48,787 nt of DNA from assembly GCA_036654095.1 (NCBI GenBank), contig JAVVSR010000013.1, positions 1-48,787 of the forward strand, in the 5' to 3' direction. The DNA comes from JAVVSR01 sp036654095 (GTDB taxonomy: Bacteria; Bacillota; Clostridia; Christensenellales; CAG-917). Position numbers and translations under genes: made by a program. Positions 1 to 7,818 of this stretch are shown in pieces. The notes beneath the pieces are model-generated. The model searched no databases. It had not been told where the DNA came from and was given only the letters and a program-made list of their open reading frames with translations. How positions within the stretch are numbered: position 1 is the stretch's first letter; each line of letters starts with the position of its first letter.

Positions 1-16
1 AGTTCAACGTTTTGGC

Positions 17-40
17 ATAGTCCATATGGACTATTTTTTA
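17..40 (+). terminator. Rho-independent terminator at left edge
   Basis: A 7-bp perfect stem (atagtcc/ggactat) with a 4-nt loop is followed directly by a run of T on the plus strand. It probably ends a plus-strand gene lying to the left of the window. The neighbouring regulator gene is on the minus strand and ends at 117, but the T run is on the wrong side to serve it. Confidence 0.6.
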
Positions 41-116
41 ACATTGAAAATAAAAATTGAAAAGACATATTTTATTTTATTTTATTTTACTATTTAACTT
101 GGTTTATTTTAAGGTT

Positions 117-2624
117 TTATTTTAACATATCAATTAACCTGCTTCGCCTATCTATATTTAATTTTTGATAAATAATCGCAAGATGATTTTTAATGGTGTA
201 TTCGGACACAAACAATTCTTTAGCAATTTCCTTATTTCGCTTGCCCGCGGCAGCCAATTTGGCAACTTCAAGCTCTCTGTCGGTAAGCTCTGCAATGGCG
301 CTATTTTCAGATAATACAAAATCGAATATCGCCTTTTTACGTACGATTGAATAGCTAAGATTTAAATTTTTAATTTCATCAATAGCAACTTTGTGCTTTT
401 CCTTTATACTGGGAAACATCATCAATATCGCTAGATACTTGCGAAAACAAGCTAAAAAAGTATAGTTTTTATCCTTCTCAGACAGCGACAACGAAAATTC
501 CAAATTTTGCGATGCGACCTTAACGTTGCCAACCGCAAGATAGCATAACGCTAAACCCACGCGCATAAAGTTTTCTGTTGGCAATGAAATTAGCCGTTTA
601 TCAAGTTTAAGCGTTGCCTCAATATTAGCAATCGCCTTTTTGTACTCCTTGTGCAATATCAAATCGGTTATCTGAGTTGTCTTTGCCATAAAATTGGTAA
701 ATGTTAGTTCCGTTCCGCTACAAGTCCACTCCCTTGTCCACACGCTACTATCCTGTGTTTCCAATAATAGCGCCAATAAATATCCGCGCACGGTTTCGGT
801 CATATATTTATTTAGCGCCGTATCCTGCATAAAATCATAACAAATAGCGCGATTTTCTAAATATTTTACAGCTTCTTCCAAGCCTATCATGTCATCTTTA
901 TATACACATATTATGCCCAATATTAAAGCTGAACCATATACTACCGAAACATTCTTTTTAACTTCAGCCATTCTCGCAGCCGTGCGCACCAAAATTTCAG
1001 CCTCATCAAACCGACCTTGCACACAATATGCCTCGCCTCGATAAAGCATTTCGGCGCCTGCCGCTTGACCATTTGTTAATGTGTTGTACCGCGCAATCAT
1101 TTTATCAATTTCGTCTGCAACTTTCTCCATTTGCCCAACTTGCGAATAAAAAAGATACCACATTGACGTGCAACCAAATAAATATGGCTCTTCATATGTG
1201 AAAACTTTTGATGGATGCTCCAATAGTTTTGCCGCTTTTTCATATATTGCGGTCATTTTGATCACATTAGGAAACACTCGAAATGCCGATACCATCATCC
1301 ATTCGCCAATTAAATTTCTATCGCCACTTTTTTCAACAACATTTTTAAGCTTTAAAATAAAATCGTTATACTCCGCAAATAGCGCCGCGCCATACAACGC
1401 GTAACACAACCTTAGCGCCGATATCGGAAATTTGCATAGCGTTTCTTCATCACAATTTTTGTAAACGTCAAGCGCTATTTCTTTAAATTCCACACCACCC
1501 AAATTTTCCATCAACATACCGCTCATATCGCACGAAAGCAAATCTTGATAACTCCGCGCCTTATAAAATAACTCTACCGCTTTTCGCTTGTTGCTCCTTT
1601 CCTTTTCAAACTCGCCCGCGATTATCAATATACCATTTTTTTCTTCAGCCAAAATATCGTTAAACTTTAGCATAATAAAATCTCTGAAAAGATTGTGCAT
1701 TGTAAAACTGTTCGTCATCGATTCAAATTTTATTAGCGGCATTTTAGTCATCAATGCGCGCGCCCTTTCTTCATCAATGGCCAAATCATCATGTTTGCTT
1801 ATATGCAAAAAACAACTGTATGTCATTGTTTGCCAAACAGTAAAATACATCAAAAAATGTCTTTCAGCTATGTCAATTTTAGACCAGCAAATATCCCACA
1901 ACAATGAGTCGATATCCACGTTTGCGCTTATTATGTCCTGAATTGTCGAATTTTGCGTTGCGCTATACTCCTTAGCCTTTTGCAAATATAACACCACAAA
2001 TACTATCCAGCCATCTGTTTTTTGCAAAAGACTTTCAATATCTTTATCCGCCAATTCAACACCTAGCCAACACCCAAATTCTCTTATGTCGTTTTTTGAA
2101 AGCAATAAATCTTGCGTTGTTATGAAAAAACAACCACATTCACTAAAAATCCGTTTCTGCTTTTCATTAACATATTGCGACAGCACTATCAAATGTAGCA
2201 GGCTACATTCGCTTGTAGCTAACGCCGATATTAAAATGTCAGCAAATTCGTTTGTAATATATTGCAAATTGTCAATTATAATGTAATGTTCCTCATTGAC
2301 ATTTATCTTTTTTAAAACATTTTTAACATCATATCGATTAACTCTATTAAAATATCCAATCGCCCTAAGTTGATTTGCGCAACTTATATCAATGTTTTCA
2401 AGCTCGTTTAAAAACCAATCGTATAACTCGCCATCAAAATTGCCCTTCGTTTTGTCAGCCGTAAACCAATGCTGTTGCAATAAAGGAATATCGCCAAACA
2501 CCAAATGCGTAGCTGTCGTTTTTCCGTATCCTGCTGGAGCAATTATTGCGCCCACCTTTGATTGGACAAGTGTCTTTAACTTTTCTCCAAGTAATTTGGA
2601 TATGTATGTAACCGTGTTTTCCAA
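117..2624 (-). CDS. MalT/LuxR-type ATP-dependent transcriptional regulator
   Basis: This 835-residue protein has the layout of a large ATP-binding LuxR regulator of the MalT/STAND type. An N-terminal NTPase carries a P-loop (APAGYGKTT, residues 29-37). A long helical, TPR-like middle follows, and the last ~60 residues form a LuxR helix-turn-helix (LTDRELEVAKLAAAGKRNKE...VSEYTIKNH). Family members bind ATP and a ligand, oligomerise and activate promoters. The start is a TTG at 2624 placed 8 nt after a GAGG Shine-Dalgarno; no ATG is better placed. A TATAAT -10 lies just upstream. The gene stands alone: a minisatellite lies upstream and a (TTTTA)n run at about 69-88 lies downstream. Its ligand and target genes cannot be told from sequence. 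Confident in family, not in role. Confidence 0.88.
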   Translation of the reverse strand: MENTVTYISKLLGEKLKTLVQSKVGAIIAPAGYGKTTATHLVFGDIPLLQQHWFTADKTKGNFDGELYDWFLNELENIDISCANQLRAIGYFNRVNRYDVKNVLKKINVNEEHYIIIDNLQYITNEFADILISALATSECSLLHLIVLSQYVNEKQKRIFSECGCFFITTQDLLLSKNDIREFGCWLGVELADKDIESLLQKTDGWIVFVVLYLQKAKEYSATQNSTIQDIISANVDIDSLLWDICWSKIDIAERHFLMYFTVWQTMTYSCFLHISKHDDLAIDEERARALMTKMPLIKFESMTNSFTMHNLFRDFIMLKFNDILAEEKNGILIIAGEFEKERSNKRKAVELFYKARSYQDLLSCDMSGMLMENLGGVEFKEIALDVYKNCDEETLCKFPISALRLCYALYGAALFAEYNDFILKLKNVVEKSGDRNLIGEWMMVSAFRVFPNVIKMTAIYEKAAKLLEHPSKVFTYEEPYLFGCTSMWYLFYSQVGQMEKVADEIDKMIARYNTLTNGQAAGAEMLYRGEAYCVQGRFDEAEILVRTAARMAEVKKNVSVVYGSALILGIICVYKDDMIGLEEAVKYLENRAICYDFMQDTALNKYMTETVRGYLLALLLETQDSSVWTREWTCSGTELTFTNFMAKTTQITDLILHKEYKKAIANIEATLKLDKRLISLPTENFMRVGLALCYLAVGNVKVASQNLEFSLSLSEKDKNYTFLACFRKYLAILMMFPSIKEKHKVAIDEIKNLNLSYSIVRKKAIFDFVLSENSAIAELTDRELEVAKLAAAGKRNKEIAKELFVSEYTIKNHLAIIYQKLNIDRRSRLIDMLK

Positions 2625-2830
2625 TTTGCTTACCTCATTTTTTATTATACTATATATTTAGTAAAATTTGTACAAACATTATAATTTTAGCAAAATTTTA
2701 GCACAATACTATATTTCTGTATAAAAATACTCAGTCTAATCATAAAATTAATCGCAAAAAGTTTTAAATACGCTAACAATATTTATAATCTTGCGACAAA
2801 TATATATTATATCCAAAAGTAAACTAAGAT

Positions 2831-3120
2831 AAACAATAAATATGCCTGTTGATTAAACAATAAATATGCCTGTTGACTAAACAATAAATATGTCTATTGA
2901 CAAAACAATAAATATGCTTATTGATAAACTATAAATATGCCTATTGATTAAACAATAAATATGCCTGTTTATAAACAATAAATATGCCTGTTGATTAAAC
3001 AATAAATATGCCTGTTGACTAAACAATAAATACGTCTATTGATAAACTATAAATACGCGTATTGGTAAACAATAAATATGCCTGTTGACAAAACAATAAA
3101 TATGCCTGTTGATTAAACAA
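2831..3120. repeat. 23-24 bp minisatellite, about 12 units
   Basis: About twelve head-to-tail copies of a 23-24 bp AT-rich unit, aaacaataaatatgcctgtt plus ga(t/c)(t/a), begin near 2831, 2855, 2879, 2903, 2926, 2950, 2973, 2997, 3021, 3044, 3067 and 3091. A partial unit begins at 3115. Copies differ by point changes (gcctgtt/gtctatt/gcttatt/gcgtatt) and by 1-bp length changes, so no reading frame stays open across the array. There are no unique spacers between repeats, which rules out a CRISPR array. The flanks 2625-2830 and 3121-3190 are AT-rich and hold nothing I recognise. Confidence 0.92.
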
Positions 3121-3190
3121 TTTTTTATAAAAATAAAATAGAAATTTATACAATTACTCCAACAAAAAATCCTTATATGTCGTTTAAAAT

Positions 3191-3232
3191 ATTAAAGCCG
3201 TGCAATATCCATTAACTTGGCATTGCACGGCT
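3191..3232 (-). terminator. Hairpin terminator downstream of HNH gene
   Basis: Perfect 11-bp arms (agccgtgcaat at 3196-3206 and attgcacggct at 3222-3232) enclose a 15-nt loop. On the minus strand the stem is followed by TTTAATATTTT. It lies about 65 bp beyond the end of the HNH gene and is strikingly GC-rich for its surroundings. The U-tract is imperfect. Confidence 0.6.
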
Positions 3233-3297
3233 ATTTTGATATAATGTGGCTAAAATAATATTATAATAACACAAATATTATAAAAATATGCTAATTT

Positions 3298-3900
3298 TTA
3301 TCTTTTTAAAATGTTTGCTAGATTTGCCTTGCTCAACCATGGTCTTTTTCGATGTAGCATGCTGTGACAATTGGAACATACCATGATAATATCTTCCAAT
3401 TGGGTTTTATCTCCTGTTTTCATTTCACTAATAGGCTTAATGTGATGAGCTTCAATAAAGTTTTCGCCTAAAATACCATATGTTTTAGCGAAATCAAATC
3501 CACATATTTCACAAAAAAGGTTACCATTCTTCTTTTTGAAATCTTTTTTAGCCAGCGTTATAAGGTATTGATTTCTCTCTCTTTTTAAATGGTCCTTAAG
3601 GCTTTCTTTGCCTTCTTCAAATTCATCATCTTCTTGTGTTAACTCAATTATTGGATTATCATAATTTTTTATTCCCCAATGTCCATGCCCCTTGCCTTCA
3701 ACCATATATAATAAATCGGAGTCACCATCATATTTTTCAGAATCACTACTCGATTTTTCTAGAGCATCTCTTATTGAGGCTTTAAAATTAGTGACCTTCT
3801 CTTTTTTTCCATTGATCAAAAATTCATTGTAAATATCCTTTAAATAAGCGTGGCCGCCTAAGTTTTCCAATAATTCATATACTTGTTCTTTCCATGTCAT
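3298..3900 (-). CDS. HNH endonuclease with N-terminal winged-helix-like domain
   Basis: A 200-residue protein. Residues 1-80 resemble a small winged-helix domain (TWKEQVYELLENLGGHAYLKDIY...) of the kind fused to restriction-type nucleases. Residues 85-105 are an acidic linker. Residues 127-185 are an HNH nuclease of the McrA type, with zinc ligands C130, C133, C175 and C178, the catalytic-site pair H152-H153, and H179/H183. HNH domains cut DNA using a single divalent metal. The ATG start has a GGAG site 7-8 nt upstream and a TATAAT -10 about 30 bp further. No methyltransferase or other restriction partner is adjacent, so it may be a solitary Mrr/McrA-like defence nuclease. The substrate is unknown. 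Its position between a minisatellite and a tRNA gene fits a small acquired gene. Confidence 0.85.
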   Translation of the reverse strand: MTWKEQVYELLENLGGHAYLKDIYNEFLINGKKEKVTNFKASIRDALEKSSSDSEKYDGDSDLLYMVEGKGHGHWGIKNYDNPIIELTQEDDEFEEGKESLKDHLKRERNQYLITLAKKDFKKKNGNLFCEICGFDFAKTYGILGENFIEAHHIKPISEMKTGDKTQLEDIIMVCSNCHSMLHRKRPWLSKANLANILKR

Positions 3901-3972
3901 GTTTTTTCTCCAAAAAAATAATATTAAAATAATTATACTAAATTTTTGCTAAAAAGTATAGTAAAAGAGAAC

Positions 3973-4022
3973 AAAAAAAGAACCAAACCCCAATAACATA
4001 AGTTATTCGGATTTGGCTCTTT
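3973..4022 (-). terminator. Terminator of tRNA-Ser
   Basis: On the minus strand an imperfect long stem (AGAGCCAAATCC with GGGTTTGGTTCT, G-U pairs) is followed by TTTTTTT. It begins directly after the tRNA 3' CCA. Confidence 0.8.
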
Positions 4023-4023
4023 C

Positions 4024-4114
4024 TGGCGGAGAGATAGGGATTCGAACCCTAGGTACATTTAATTGTACACACGATTTCCAGTCGTGCGCCTTAGACCAGC
4101 TCAGCCATCTCTCC
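4024..4114 (-). tRNA. tRNA-Ser (anticodon GGA)
   Basis: The minus strand folds as a class II (long variable arm) tRNA. The acceptor stem is GGAGAGA/TCTCTCC, the anticodon loop is CTGGAAA with anticodon GGA, the T-loop is GGTTCGAATCC, and a variable stem (tgtac/gtaca) is present. The discriminator is G and CCA is encoded at 4024-4026. It reads UCC and UCU codons. Confidence 0.96.
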
Positions 4115-4139
4115 AAGCGTTTTGTCAAACAATAATCCG

Positions 4140-4168
4140 ATTATACTTATTTAACACTTGATTGTCAA
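4140..4168 (-). promoter_or_regulatory. Consensus sigma-A promoter of tRNA-Ser
   Basis: The minus strand has TTGACA (4163-4168), a 17-bp spacer and TATAAT (4140-4145), a perfect housekeeping promoter about 25 bp upstream of the tRNA. From here to the punA promoter (4169-4535) the sequence is AT-rich and shows no gene or structured RNA that I recognise. Confidence 0.85.
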
Positions 4169-4535
4169 TTATATTGTCCATATAGTAAAAAAATTTGTTT
4201 TTAAAACTGTTAAAACCTCATTTGCGACAAATATGAATTTTAATACTATTTATTTTGTTAAAACATCAGCTACGCTTAATTTTTATATTAGGATTTTTTT
4301 AGTTTTCAAGTATTTTACTTAATTTTGTAAGTATATTGACATTTTATGACAATAACATTATACTAAAACATATAATTGATAAGTTTAAAGCAAAAATTAC
4401 AATTCTGCCCTATTTGCACTTATGATGGTATGCGCCCAATTACAAATTTATATGATATTTACAAAAAGCCTTTTATCTTATTTAAGAATAGTTTTTAAAT
4501 TTAATTTACCATCTAATGTATACAATAATCGCAAG

Positions 4536-4564
4536 TTGACAAGCATATAGCCATTTAATAAAAT
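4536..4564 (+). promoter_or_regulatory. Promoter of purine nucleoside phosphorylase gene
   Basis: TTGACA (4536-4541), a 17-bp spacer and TAAAAT (4559-4564). The predicted transcript starts near 4571, so the leader is only about 12 nt and begins at the Shine-Dalgarno (agaggtaa). Confidence 0.7.
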
Positions 4565-4582
4565 TATAAAAGAGGTAACATT

Positions 4583-5413
4583 ATGACTGTATATGATAAA
4601 TTAATTATGGTGTACAATTCTGTAAAAGCTAAAATTCCGTTTAGGCCGAAAGTTGCGCTAATATTGGGCAGTGGATTGGGCGATTTTGCCGACACTATTG
4701 ATGTAGTATCCGCAATTCCTTATGAGGAAATTGATGGTTTTCCGCGTTCAACCGTAGCTGGTCACAAGGGTCGTTTTGTATTTGGGCTAGTCAATGGCAT
4801 TGAAACGGTCATAATGCAGGGACGCGTGCATTTTTATGAAGGCTATTCAATGGAAGACGTGGTGCTTCCCACCCGATTAATGCGCCTATTTGGCGCGGAA
4901 GTTTTGTTTTTGACAAATGCCGCCGGAGGTTTAGGCGACGGTTTCCGCGTGGGTGATTTTATGTTAATAACTGACCATATAAGCGACTTTGTTCCGTCGC
5001 CCTTAATTGGGAAAAACATTAACGAACTGGGAGTTCGCTTCCCGGATATGACAAACGTATATGACAAAAATCTATGCGAAATAATTAGGCAAACAGCTAA
5101 AAACGAAAAAATACGTCTTATGGAGGGTGTATATTGTCAGCTTACTGGCCCAAACTTTGAAACTCCTGCGGAAATAAGAATGTTCAAAACACTTGGCGCG
5201 GACGCTATGGGAATGTCTACCGCAGTTGAGGCAATGGCAGCGCGTCACGCGGGTATGCGTATTTGTGGAATTTCAATGATATCCAATTTGGCGGCAGGTA
5301 TTTCCAACTCACCTTTATCGCACGAAGAAGTAAATGAAACGGCTTCTCGCGTTGCCCCGATATTTAAACAATTAGTTCGATTGAGTATCCAAAATATAGG
5401 CAAAACATTGTAA
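4583..5413 (+). CDS. punA: Purine nucleoside phosphorylase (PNP/MTAP family)
   Basis: A 276-residue trimeric-type purine nucleoside phosphorylase that splits a purine nucleoside with phosphate into base and sugar-1-phosphate. The phosphate site is at GSGLGDF (29-35) and GRVHFYEGY (80-88, H83), with TNAAGGL at 111-117. Purine-site residues are E193 in GPNFETPAE and N235 in SMISNLAAG; by alignment they match human PNP E201 and N243, which select 6-oxopurines (inosine, guanosine). MTA phosphorylases usually have Asp at the Asn position. H247 in SHEEV matches the 5'-OH-binding His of PNP, which argues against strict specificity for methylthio- or 5'-deoxy-sugars. It opens the nucleoside block: the downstream deaminase could supply inosine-type substrates and MtnA could take the sugar-1-phosphate. 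Confident in family; exact substrate open. Confidence 0.93.
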   Translation: MTVYDKLIMVYNSVKAKIPFRPKVALILGSGLGDFADTIDVVSAIPYEEIDGFPRSTVAGHKGRFVFGLVNGIETVIMQGRVHFYEGYSMEDVVLPTRLMRLFGAEVLFLTNAAGGLGDGFRVGDFMLITDHISDFVPSPLIGKNINELGVRFPDMTNVYDKNLCEIIRQTAKNEKIRLMEGVYCQLTGPNFETPAEIRMFKTLGADAMGMSTAVEAMAARHAGMRICGISMISNLAAGISNSPLSHEEVNETASRVAPIFKQLVRLSIQNIGKTL

Positions 5414-5547
5414 CTTTAATTAAATGTCAACTTAGTATTTAAACAATATACATTTGATTATAAATTAAACTAATTTTGTATTTACTTTTTTATAAATTTT
5501 AACGTAATACAAATTAGTATACATTTCCAAAAAGTGTAAAACTATTA

Positions 5548-5576
5548 TTGACTTAGCAACCTTAATGTTTTATAAT
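5548..5576 (+). promoter_or_regulatory. Promoter of alcohol dehydrogenase-like gene
   Basis: TTGACT (5548-5553), a 17-bp spacer and TATAAT (5571-5576), about 35 bp before the start codon. The gene therefore has its own promoter rather than depending only on punA. Confidence 0.75.
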
Positions 5577-5611
5577 AATATTTAAGGAAAGGACTAAATA
5601 AGGAGTACGGC

Positions 5612-6535
5612 TTGAAAGGATTATTTTTTGACGGAAAAAATTTAAGTTATAGCGAAAACTTGCCTTGCCCTGTTCCTAATTTTGACGAAGCGTTAATTAA
5701 GGTTAAATTTAGCGCGATATGCAATACTGACCGCGAAATTATAAAAGGTTATAAAAATTTTAGAGGAATACTTGGCCACGAATTTATTGGCGTTGTTGTT
5801 GAAAGCAAGCAAACATCTTTAATTGGTCAGCGCGTTGTAGGTGAACTTAACATAGGCTGCGGTCAATGCGATTATTGTAAAAGTGGGTTAGAAAAACATT
5901 GCAAGTCGCGTAAAGCGTTGGGAATTACTGGCTATGATGGTTGTTTTGCTGAATATATCACTTTACCGAATAGGCTTATTCACCCTGTTCCATCGAGCTT
6001 AGCGGATAATGTTGCGATATATTGCGAGCCGTTGGCCGCCGCCATAAACGCAGTTGAACAAGCGCGACTAGCTTTATCGGATAGCGTTTTGATACTTGGT
6101 GACGGACGTTTGGCATATATGATTTATTGCGCATTGGTTAGCCATTCAAACGATATAACAGTTTTAGGTCACAGCGCAAGCAAACTTGATAATTTTAAAC
6201 AGTACGCAACCGCTTGTACATTTACAGAACGCGAGTTTGATGTAGTATTTGAGGCGACTGGCGCAAGTAATGGCATAATATACGCGCTAAGCCACGTAAA
6301 AAGCGGTGGACGCGTGGTACTTAAAAGCACTACCGCCGAAAATGTAACTTTAAATATGAGTCAAGTTGTAGTAAATGAAATTACGATTATTGGAAGTAGA
6401 TGTGGCAATTTTGAAAAGGCTTTGACGTTGCTTCAAACAAACAAATTGCCCTTGCCTAAAATTGAACTTTATAGTTTATCCAATTTTGAACAGGCGTTTT
6501 ATTCCAAGGCATTTAAAGTTGGATTTTTTGATTAA
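5612..6535 (+). CDS. Zinc-dependent medium-chain alcohol dehydrogenase-like protein
   Basis: A 307-residue MDR-superfamily oxidoreductase, shorter than the usual ~340-350. The N-terminal GroES-like domain has catalytic-zinc ligands C37 and H56-E57 (GHEFIG) and a likely third ligand near E139 (YCEPLAAA). The structural zinc loop has four cysteines, C83, C86, C89 and C97. A Rossmann domain follows (VLILGDGRLAYMIY) in which the usual GxGxxG is altered to GDGRLA. The start is a TTG at 5612, 6 nt after AGGAG. It lies between punA and mtnA, so I infer a role in handling an aldehyde or alcohol produced from the nucleoside sugar, such as acetaldehyde, methylthioacetaldehyde or glycolaldehyde. The sequence cannot give the substrate. 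It could equally be a sorbitol- or threonine-dehydrogenase-like enzyme. Confidence 0.85.
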   Translation: MKGLFFDGKNLSYSENLPCPVPNFDEALIKVKFSAICNTDREIIKGYKNFRGILGHEFIGVVVESKQTSLIGQRVVGELNIGCGQCDYCKSGLEKHCKSRKALGITGYDGCFAEYITLPNRLIHPVPSSLADNVAIYCEPLAAAINAVEQARLALSDSVLILGDGRLAYMIYCALVSHSNDITVLGHSASKLDNFKQYATACTFTEREFDVVFEATGASNGIIYALSHVKSGGRVVLKSTTAENVTLNMSQVVVNEITIIGSRCGNFEKALTLLQTNKLPLPKIELYSLSNFEQAFYSKAFKVGFFD

Positions 6536-6563
6536 AGTTTTAAAATAAAGCGGAAGTATTTTA

Positions 6564-6593
6564 TTGATATTGTTTTATGCAATGTGGTAAAAT
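6564..6593 (+). promoter_or_regulatory. Possible promoter of mtnA and importer operon
   Basis: TTGATA (6564-6569), an 18-bp spacer and TAAAAT (6588-6593), 127 bp before mtnA. I saw no riboswitch fold in the ~120-nt leader. Confidence 0.45.
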
Positions 6594-6719
6594 ATTTATA
6601 ATTTAAAATATTTTTTGTTTTTTATACTTAATATCGGTTAAAATGGTAATACTTTTATTTTGATTAATTTAGATAAGCGTTCGAAGTTTTAAAAGTTATG
6701 TTGAGATTTTGAGGTAACA

Positions 6720-7754
6720 ATGAAATTAGTTAATATTAAATTATCTAAAGATGAAAATAGCGTCATAATTATTGACCAAACTGCCCTTCCAAATGAAATT
6801 AAATATTTGGAATTATTTAATGCCACACAGTGTTTTGAAGCTATCTTTAAGTTAAAAGTACGCGGTGCGCCCGCTATTGGAATTTTTGCAGGCTACGCTT
6901 GTTATGTACTAGCGCGCTCAATGAAGTTGTCGCCATATAATGACTTTAAATTAAAATTTTTAGAACTTACGTCATTTTTAAATTCGTCGCGCCCCACCGC
7001 AGTAAACTTATCTTGGGCGATTGCTCGAATGTTAGCAGTAGTTGACCACTCAAACGAAAATAATGTCATCGAAAAACTTCGCAATGAGGCTTTCCTTATA
7101 AATAATGAAGACAAGCTAATGTGCAAAGCAATTAGTGAAGCAGGATTGTCGCTTATAAAAGATAACGATGGTATTTTGACACACTGTAATGCAGGTCCTT
7201 TAGCTACGTCAGAATATGGCACAGCGTTAGGGCCTATTCTTTTAGCGCAGGAACGCGGGCTTAATGTTAAAGTTTTTGCCGACGAAACACGTCCATTGCT
7301 TCAAGGAGCTAGACTTACTGCTTTTGAATTAAATTCCGCTGGCGTTGACGTTACGTTAATTTGCGACAATATGGCTAGTATTGTAATGAAAAGTGGCAAA
7401 ATTAATGCTTGCTTTGTTGGAGCGGATAGAATTGCGTCAAATGGCGATACCGCCAACAAAATAGGGACAAGCGGTGTTGCGATACTCGCTAAATACTATA
7501 AAATTCCCGTTTACGTGTTTGCGCCGTCATCTACTGTTGATTTTACGTGTAAAAGTGGCGCGGATATTGAAATTGAACTTCGCGACGGAAATGAAATTGC
7601 CGAATTGTACTATACTAAACGAATGGCTCCAATAGGGGTTAAAACATACAACCCTGCATTCGACGTTACCGACCACTCTCTTATTGCAGGTATTGTGACG
7701 GAAAAAGGAGTTTTGCGTCCACCCTTTTCCGAAAGCCTTAAGGCTCTTAAATGA
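6720..7754 (+). CDS. mtnA: S-methyl-5-thioribose-1-phosphate isomerase (MtnA)
   Basis: A 344-residue member of the eIF2B-like aldose-ketose isomerases. It converts 5-methylthioribose-1-phosphate to the ribulose-1-phosphate form; some homologues also use 5-deoxyribose-1-phosphate, and a related branch uses ribose-1,5-bisphosphate. Visible motifs are KVRGAPAIG (46-54), SSRPTAVNL (89-97), HCNAG with catalytic Cys C156, FADETRPLLQGARL (186-199), and GADRIASNGD with catalytic Asp D236. The start has GAGGTAAC just upstream. The usual downstream salvage genes (mtnW/X/B/D or an Ald2-type aldolase) are absent, so the ketose-1-phosphate must be processed by genes elsewhere. Only 64 bp separate it from the importer lipoprotein, so co-transcription is likely. 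Family call is very strong; physiological sugar uncertain. Confidence 0.94.
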   Translation: MKLVNIKLSKDENSVIIIDQTALPNEIKYLELFNATQCFEAIFKLKVRGAPAIGIFAGYACYVLARSMKLSPYNDFKLKFLELTSFLNSSRPTAVNLSWAIARMLAVVDHSNENNVIEKLRNEAFLINNEDKLMCKAISEAGLSLIKDNDGILTHCNAGPLATSEYGTALGPILLAQERGLNVKVFADETRPLLQGARLTAFELNSAGVDVTLICDNMASIVMKSGKINACFVGADRIASNGDTANKIGTSGVAILAKYYKIPVYVFAPSSTVDFTCKSGADIEIELRDGNEIAELYYTKRMAPIGVKTYNPAFDVTDHSLIAGIVTEKGVLRPPFSESLKALK

Positions 7755-7818
7755 AAAATATTATTCTAACGGATAATAAATATAACACTTAAATGTGAAA
7801 AAAATCGAGGAGGCTTTT

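Noticed and set aside
2831..3120. Possible CRISPR array
   Set aside because: The whole unit repeats without unique spacers, units drift in length and sequence, and no cas genes are near.
6594..6719. Possible SAM or purine riboswitch in the mtnA leader
   Set aside because: No conserved aptamer blocks or terminator stem could be found on reading; the leader is AT-rich and unstructured.
7795..7818. Upstream GTG start for the nucleoside-binding lipoprotein
   Set aside because: It has no SD and would place charged residues before a normal signal peptide; GAGGAGG lies directly before the ATG at 7819.
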